NCBI RefSeq assembly: GCF_001897285.1
Contig: NZ_MKSM01000095.1
Span: 1-55,992, forward strand
Direction: 5' to 3'
Length of the DNA: 55,992 nucleotides
Source of the DNA: Nitrobacter sp. 62-23
GTDB lineage: Bacteria; Pseudomonadota; Alphaproteobacteria; Rhizobiales; Xanthobacteraceae
Below are positions 52,701 through 55,992 of the stretch, one piece after another; the stretch's first letter is position 1; the number at the start of each line of letters is the position of its first letter. A program made the position numbers and the translations under genes. The notes under the pieces were generated by a model, which had not been told where the DNA came from, did not search any database, and was given only the letters and a program-made list of their open reading frames with translations.

Positions 52701-53192
52701 ATCGCGGAAGGGCTGACCGACAGCCGCAGCCGAGCCTGCGACTTTGGTTACTGTTCCGGCCTGCATGGGCGTGCCGAGTTGCCGGGCCGCATCCGGCGCG
52801 GTCGCCTGGGCCGCTTGTTCACCCCTGCGTCGTTGGATCGAGATGCGGAAATTCTCCGGTCCGGCCGACCGCATCAGTTGGCCGACTCTTACCTCATAGT
52901 CCGTCCTCTGCGCGGTGAATGTGAAGCGATCTTGAGCATCCGCAACATCGAGGATCGAGAAGACGGTATTGTCTCCGCCGAGGATTTTCAGCGTGAACTC
53001 CTGGCCGATCTCGGTAGCCAGCCTATAACAGGTCACGCCTTCCGCCGGTGCGATGCCCGTCAGAAGGAGACCGTCTTTGCCGGGAAAAAACTGAAGGTCT
53101 TGGCATCCCTCGGCCGAGGCGCGTCCGGTTGCTGAAATATTGACACCAACAATTAACGTCAGTAGCGCCAATAACGCCGTGAACTTGCTCAC
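49707..53192 (-). CDS. Large exported FGE-sulfatase-domain protein with YD-like C-terminus
   Basis: A 1161-residue protein starting at GTG with GGAGGGTGGAAG upstream. Signal peptide about 1-27. Residues about 28-110 form a domain with two Cys. A formylglycine-generating-enzyme/SUMF1-type domain lies at about 168-475: MMPLPLGSFMMG, PQHRVTIGYPFAIGRFEVTVDEF, YRLPTEAEWEYAYRAG, PNPWGLYDMGGNAQETVEDC, and NVMGFRVA. The active-site CxxxxC of true FGE is not seen, so it is more like PvdO/EgtB-type or binding versions. Then come a Cys-rich domain (about 505-660), a beta-rich domain (about 690-835) and a C-terminal part with RHS/YD-like strands (YEYVRTSTYLAKITTR, QYEYDTFGNTLKRTGRC). I do not know this architecture. 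It is likely periplasmic or secreted. Confidence 0.8.
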   Translation of the reverse strand: MSKFTALLALLTLIVGVNISATGRASAEGCQDLQFFPGKDGLLLTGIAPAEGVTCYRLATEIGQEFTLKILGGDNTVFSILDVADAQDRFTFTAQRTDYEVRVGQLMRSAGPENFRISIQRRRGEQAAQATAPDAARQLGTPMQAGTVTKVAGSAAAVGQPFRDCANCPEMMPLPLGSFMMGASPKEVQQLKYADWSVPQHRVTIGYPFAIGRFEVTVDEFGAYVKETGAHVGGKCGIRVMESGPHAFKYTGTPVPGGDKTKSAPYVIYIGDGSYAQPGLPVTGRQPAVCVSRNEMKGYLDWLSTKTGKHYRLPTEAEWEYAYRAGTETFSFWGNDFKSTCDYANFADRKSGYQAALAAACAEKIHPDWTAEVGSYKPNPWGLYDMGGNAQETVEDCFHKSYQGAPPDGSPWNEADCVVFVARSGDYELTQLSMRASERLIFGYDREGNDGMWSPQESSDERFNVMGFRVAVSLDGTGWDKTTRASQNEQPSNVRQVAAELPMATTDAQYQHLPAAVRAYAETVRNSCKEYNSEGVPTDRMAGITSVTLDHGRPALILDNETLCADHYTGANCSNRGCDAVIMIQGDGAGWKEIFHEHLYEKTFNISADKKLTSITARIYAGDPHCAPRRGSKLMSSDSCAVEIRYRNNDWIWRKTSGLRQGSADAPPRSSQQSASAAASPPAEWPVFVSHDPERVSTQHKATAGRAFLTMACNTALGPGTGASLYDYKGNALERADGVDRPGRLIVTLQDGRTIPFLTSIRYYAPDKAWIVAEALPAAFLDVLPGSASLSIENSRAEKAVDFDLRGSENFGRKALEVCAGRSQVAPVPDPHAPSGTKAGQCEGLYTYFNVNDTSHLVPIMDRRIDRREIDNNPENASWYDVACDTAGRPTIVKRYAFNRLEYTNSYEYVRTSTYLAKITTRNPDDSIRSITLISRNGHNQPARVEIVSAAGKIERFGEYKYSDDRQIFRIVNALTGAQIFEVEKQHFPDGRLRFAKWHYPKQGYDYLYDHDTDLVADQTKFNDTGPFEKTQYEYDTFGNTLKRTGRCFAPQCDTLQTEGFFTFGLLTKETALKKTGERLSWANEYNQARRLVTSTLAVNDRFAVKFVVEMSGDTVVRTVAYAPDQRVLFIYHDRAVVYINRNGSPVDGGRFERVSGVDAW

Positions 53193-53325
53193 CTTCCACC
53201 CTCCGAAACGATAGAATACGAGGCGGATCGCTCACTCACCATACGAAATGAATTGGGTCGATCGCAGGGTCCCGTCATGCAACGCTCAGCTATTGCGCCC
53301 TGCGTTCGCCCATGCTTTCGAAACG

Positions 53326-53562
53326 CTATTTGGCCGCCGCGCCGCTTTCTGAAAAGCAACCAACCAGAACGACGCCCTTTCCATGTAGCCTCGTTGCGAC
53401 CGCGAACGGAGAGTTATGATAGCGAGCCTCACACCATTTGGATCGATAGGCGACCATTTGGGTCTCTCCGATTTGCTCATCCGGCGGCTTTTCGGGAAAG
53501 ATCGTTGCCGCGAAGACAGGCGTAGTGCTGAGCACGACGATCGATGAAAGAACGAACACCAT
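53326..53562 (-). CDS. Small exported protein of unknown function
   Basis: A 78-residue ORF with a good Sec signal (MVFVLSSIVVLSTTPVFA) and a short mature part with two Cys (SKWCEARYH...VLVGCFSES). GGGGGAG precedes the ATG by 13 nt. It lies 133 bp upstream of the FGE-like gene on the same strand and could be its leader partner. It overlaps the 3' end of the next ORF (53477-53851) in another frame, so one of the two is not intact. No family is recognised. Confidence 0.5.
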   Translation of the reverse strand: MVFVLSSIVVLSTTPVFAATIFPEKPPDEQIGETQMVAYRSKWCEARYHNSPFAVATRLHGKGVVLVGCFSESGAAAK

Positions 53563-53851
53563 CTTCTTTGTTCACTCCCCCAGGGGAAGAACAGAGGTTA
53601 GTCGAGAGGGCATATGCAGAGCAAGCGCTGTCCGCAGGGCGAACAGGCAGCCCCGTGCGCTTGATCATTGCGGCGCTGCCGCCAAGAAACGAATAGCCGA
53701 ATATAGACGACGCATTATCGATCACGCCTGCCCCGGCGGGATTTACACTTCTGATGTACGCAAAGGCTCCGTCGTAAAAGCTCGCAGTCATTTGCAAACC
53801 AGCGTCAAACGGACCAAACGATGGCTCACTTCCAACTTGCTGCTCAGACAT
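53477..53851 (-). CDS. Hypothetical protein, possibly frameshifted
   Basis: A 124-residue ORF with GGAAAGG 7 nt before its ATG. Residues 1-about 95 (MSEQQVGSEPSFGPFDAGLQ, FAYIRSVNPAGAGVIDNASSIFGYSFLGGSAAM) look like real protein with Gly/Ser-rich hydrophobic stretches. The last 30 residues are antisense-like to the signal region of the next gene and probably lie beyond a frameshift. No signal peptide. No family recognised. Confidence 0.4.
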   Translation of the reverse strand: MSEQQVGSEPSFGPFDAGLQMTASFYDGAFAYIRSVNPAGAGVIDNASSIFGYSFLGGSAAMIKRTGLPVRPADSACSAYALSTNLCSSPGGVNKEDGVRSFIDRRAQHYACLRGNDLSRKAAG

Positions 53852-53878
53852 GTGACGCCCTTTCCAATGTTTGGATGT

Positions 53879-54454
53879 TTACGGCCTCGGCGCCTCTCTG
53901 AGGGTGAAGAAATAGCAAAGGAACAACAGTCCTTCGCTGAAGAAGGTCGCGGACCAACAAAATAAGATAGCGCTCAAGGCAATGTAGACACGTGGAGATG
54001 TCTCCATTGCAAAACGAGCCAGATCAGCTTGATACGCCAAACTAAAGTTTTCAGCGACGATCATACCAGTGAGGCCACCGCCCAGAAGCACAACAAACAG
54101 CTTCTTTTGCGATCGACGCTGATCTCGAATCTCCTGGAGCTTTTCGAGATAACTATTAACAGAATTTGTGGAGGTGAGAGTCGCAACAACATGTACGACA
54201 CACAGGATTAGAGCCAACCAAATGAACATTTCTAATATGTAAAAATCAAGAATCGATGTCTGGTCGGCAAGGCTGCGCTGTGCAAAAAACTGGTAGCTTT
54301 TCCTAGAAAGCATCAAGAAAGATGCGTTCTCGATGTTAATGCCGACCGCCTGGAAGAAGGCAGAAAGTGGCCGCTCAAGCAGAAACGCGAGCCCAATCGC
54401 GACAGGCAAAGCTATTATCGAGCGCAAAACGTACGCCTTGCTCTGCGGCTTCAT
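53879..54454 (-). CDS. Membrane protein of unknown function (four helices)
   Basis: A 191-residue integral membrane protein with four predicted helices: about 10-30 (SIIALPVAIGLAFLLERPL), 68-92 (FYILEMFIWLALILCVVHVVATL), 118-138 (KLFVVLLGGGLTGMIVAE), and 152-185 (VYIALSAILFCWSATFFSEGLLFLCYFF). A basic, coiled-coil-like cytosolic loop (about 98-117, YLEKLQEIRDQRRSQKK) joins helices 2 and 3. GAGGA precedes the ATG, which overlaps the stop of the upstream small ORF (ATGA). Lower GC than the backbone. No family recognised. Confidence 0.7.
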   Translation of the reverse strand: MKPQSKAYVLRSIIALPVAIGLAFLLERPLSAFFQAVGINIENASFLMLSRKSYQFFAQRSLADQTSILDFYILEMFIWLALILCVVHVVATLTSTNSVNSYLEKLQEIRDQRRSQKKLFVVLLGGGLTGMIVAENFSLAYQADLARFAMETSPRVYIALSAILFCWSATFFSEGLLFLCYFFTLREAPRP

Positions 54455-54663
54455 ATTCTGTCCTCGAATATCGGAACTCGAACGCCGCCCTCTACAAAGG
54501 GGAAACCAATTCCAGCTCCCACTTGCATACCGACAGAGGCAACTGAATTAATTTCTCCATCCGGGCGAGCAACCACCCTTCCCGAGACAAGGGGCCCGAA
54601 AGAGAGTCCTTCGGCAAAGATCGATCCATTTACCGTTCCCACGAAGGCAATTGCTCTACTCAT
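54451..54663 (-). CDS. Small Gly/Val-rich protein coupled to the four-helix membrane protein
   Basis: A 70-residue ORF (MSRAIAFVGTVNGSIFAEGL..., then SVASVGMQVGAGIGFPFVEGGVRVP). Alternating small and hydrophobic residues suggest beta structure. The stop overlaps the start of the membrane-protein gene by 4 bp, implying co-translation. A GTG at 54726 would add 21 residues and no ribosome-binding site is clear at 54663, so the true start is uncertain. Its FxGTVxxSxxxEGLxxGPxxS pattern recurs in the broken ORF at 54767-54960. Confidence 0.5.
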   Translation of the reverse strand: MSRAIAFVGTVNGSIFAEGLSFGPLVSGRVVARPDGEINSVASVGMQVGAGIGFPFVEGGVRVPIFEDRI

Positions 54664-54766
54664 GGATGACGTCTGCTGCCAAACATAATGACAAAAAGCG
54701 TCCAAGACACGCCTGCGCAACCACACCGCAACATCTGCTTTCGGATATTCTCCACGCGCTTTTGTT

Positions 54767-54960
54767 TCAATGAGGCAACGTAGTCAACATGGCTTGCGAA
54801 AGCATATACGGTCCGGCAAAGAGACCTTCGGGAATCCGTGAAACTGATACAGTTCCGGTCAAGGCAAAACGTTGCTCATCTGCGTCAGCCCTTGTGCTTG
54901 ACTTTGATGAATGAAGATCGTGCTTAAGAGTGCCAAAAAGAAGCCTATCCAACCGGCCAT
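54767..54960 (-). pseudogene. Broken small secreted protein related to the 54451-54663 ORF
   Basis: From ATG 54960 the frame reads MAGWIGFFLALLSTIFIHQS followed by QAQGLTQM, a clear signal peptide, and stops at 54859-54861. A neighbouring frame continues with ALTGTVSVSRIPEGLFAGPY, then a short tail and a stop at 54767. The second part parallels the FVGTVNGSIFAEGLSFGP stretch of the next ORF. Together they look like one secreted protein split by a frameshift. A programmed shift cannot be excluded, but no slippery site was evident. Confidence 0.45.
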
Positions 54961-55195
54961 AATCAGAACTGCCCAACGGGTCTGACGATGGACGGTTTGC
55001 GCACATGCTCACAGCTCCGGCGGCAACGAAGCCAAAGGATCAGCTTTCCAACAGAGCTGTCGTCTGAATGGGTGTTGAAGTTGGTAGGAAAAGGAAACGT
55101 ACGTATGGTCCGCTACTCGGTCGCCGATTGATCGATAGAGCGAATAGACCTTCCAGTGCCAAAACTAAGCAGCCGCCACAAGAGCAGCACAGCTA

Positions 55196-55411
55196 TCAAC
55201 TAGTATTGTGCCTAAGGCAGGCGCGCCAATGCGATCCGGCTTTGAAGAATTCGATAAACGCCCTAACCAGCCTTTGGCTCATGTGGACACCCCACCCAAC
55301 GAAACCAATCAAGCCTGCATGGCCAATCGCGATCGCGAGAGATTCATATGATCCGGATTCAATCGAAAGATATGGTGAGGATAGTTCTTTGAACGCTGTC
55401 GTTTGTTCAAG
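55196..55411 (-). pseudogene. Membrane-protein-like frame lacking a start codon
   Basis: An open frame of 71 codons between a TAG (55412-55414) and a TGA (55196-55198): FKELSSPYLSIESGSYESLA, then a hydrophobic helix AIAIGHAGLIGFVGWGVH, and a basic tail ending RHNTS. The first ATG is after the helix. Either the 5' end is lost or a rare start is used. Similar in style to the small membrane ORFs to its left. Confidence 0.3.
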
Positions 55412-55816
55412 CTAAATCGCAAAATACAACTTCACGTTTTGATGAGCGCAGTTTATCACAATGTAATACGGCAATGATGCCGCGACGCCGCAAATGTTTT
55501 GCGTCTTAGGTTTGTGTCTATATGTGCACAATGATTACGTGATATGTACATGATATATCGTTGAACTGGATCGTCAGCGGATGCAAGCGGGCGTCTATCC
55601 TCTGTATGCCCGAGTGGACCGATCAGCAGGGGTGGCGCCGTGACGGTCTCCTGATCCTATCGGTCGATATAACCGGAGCAAACCACCTCAACGGAATGGC
55701 GGGGCAGAAACGACGTAATGGCTACGGGTCGCATGTCCGACGACTTGGAAAACCCGAACCTATGCAAGCACCGCGCGTGCGACACTGTTATTGGGACCGA
55801 GCCAGCGGACTTGCCA
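55412..55816. other. AT-rich spacer and unassigned sequence (405 bp)
   Basis: 55430-55565 is AT-rich with several ATGTACA/TGTACAT-like short palindromes (about 55545-55555) and reads like a promoter region. Beyond it frames are open on both strands without recognisable families. Confidence 0.35.
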
Positions 55817-55992
55817 TTAAGGCCGGCGGTCATCGAACCGCGTGAAGAGGCCGGAGAGATGACCGCAACCGACCATCGAGCCAAAACGAAGAAAAGCTCT
55901 TGCCAGGCAGGCGTCGTCGGAGATGAAGGTGTGGATGGCGTCGGCAGCCAAGCCAGCGCATGTGGCAAGGTAGACATCAGGATTCACTCGAA
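55817..55992 (-). CDS. Partial protein at the window edge, unknown
   Basis: A minus-strand frame entering from the right edge and stopping at 55817-55819 gives about 57 residues: VNPDVYLATCAGLAADAIHT, then FISDDACLARAFLRFGSMVG, ending LFTRFDDRRP. Amphipathic and hydrophobic content looks like the C-terminus of a real protein. The opposite strand is open too (from 55719), so the call is tentative. Confidence 0.3.
   Translation of the reverse strand, partial: RVNPDVYLATCAGLAADAIHTFISDDACLARAFLRFGSMVGCGHLSGLFTRFDDRRP

Noticed and set aside
50625-53135. 836-codon open frame on the plus strand
   Set aside because: Antisense to the FGE-like gene, which has a signal peptide, family motifs and a ribosome-binding site. 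The opposite frame has none.
1-55992. CRISPR array, rRNA genes or complete insertion sequence
   Set aside because: No regularly spaced repeats, no rRNA sequence and no intact transposase with terminal inverted repeats was seen.

Overview
The window looks like a chromosomal segment of an alphaproteobacterium of the order Hyphomicrobiales, most likely Nitrobacteraceae (the Bradyrhizobium, Nitrobacter, Rhodopseudomonas and Afipia group). Four things point there: high GC with strong GC3 in the housekeeping genes, a palindromic intergenic element of the type common in rhizobial genomes (24359-24408), candidate Irr-type iron control elements, and the style of genes such as extensin-like proteins, DUF1499, pirin/LysR and pdxH-SDR. 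The species cannot be fixed from sequence alone.

Layout. 1-786 holds decayed mobile and helicase remnants. 787-5532 is a sulfide/persulfide module: an ArsR-type regulator and a 1-Cys peroxiredoxin on the minus strand, divergent from a metallo-beta-lactamase-fold (persulfide dioxygenase-like) enzyme, a DUF442-sulfide:quinone oxidoreductase fusion and a TauE/SafE exporter. An AT-rich palindrome sits between the two arms. 6440-10083 is an osmoregulated periplasmic glucan operon (opgD-opgH). 10453-23359 is a dense iron-uptake region with a tonB operon, two complete ECF sigma / FecR / TonB-dependent transducer cassettes in opposite orientations, and a third receptor without its own sigma. 23413-38280 is ordinary chromosomal backbone: DUF1499, LysR/pirin, acyl-CoA synthetase, extensin-like, L,D-transpeptidase, CorA, SDR/pdxH, DnaJ-like, alpha/beta hydrolase, histidine phosphatase, aroC, clpS. 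A tRNA with a CAT anticodon lies at 38726-38801. Just after it, a truncated trbJ fragment abuts a truncated, nonsense-mutated PepSY gene, marking a deletion scar of a conjugative element. 39684-43980 is a third sigma/FecR/receptor cassette. 44458-46739 is a two-gene pair (endonuclease/exonuclease/phosphatase fold plus DUF2235 hydrolase). 47174-53192 encodes two large exported proteins of unusual architecture (a Sel1-repeat protein and an FGE-like protein with a YD-like C-terminus). 53326-55992 is lower-GC, poorly conserved sequence with small secreted or membrane ORFs, several apparently broken.

How it works together. The strongest system-level signal is iron regulation. Sites resembling the iron control element TTTAGAA-N3-TTCTAAA lie about 100-145 nt upstream of the tonB operon, all three sigma genes and the orphan receptor. 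A second motif, a run of seven T, lies just upstream of three receptor genes and one fecR, where a FecI-type promoter would be expected. Inferred cascade: a global iron regulator controls the sigma and tonB genes, and sigma/FecR pairs then switch on individual receptors through their N-terminal signalling domains. In the sulfide module, SQR would oxidise sulfide to persulfide, the MBL enzyme would oxidise the persulfide to sulfite and the exporter would remove sulfite, under control of the ArsR-type sensor.
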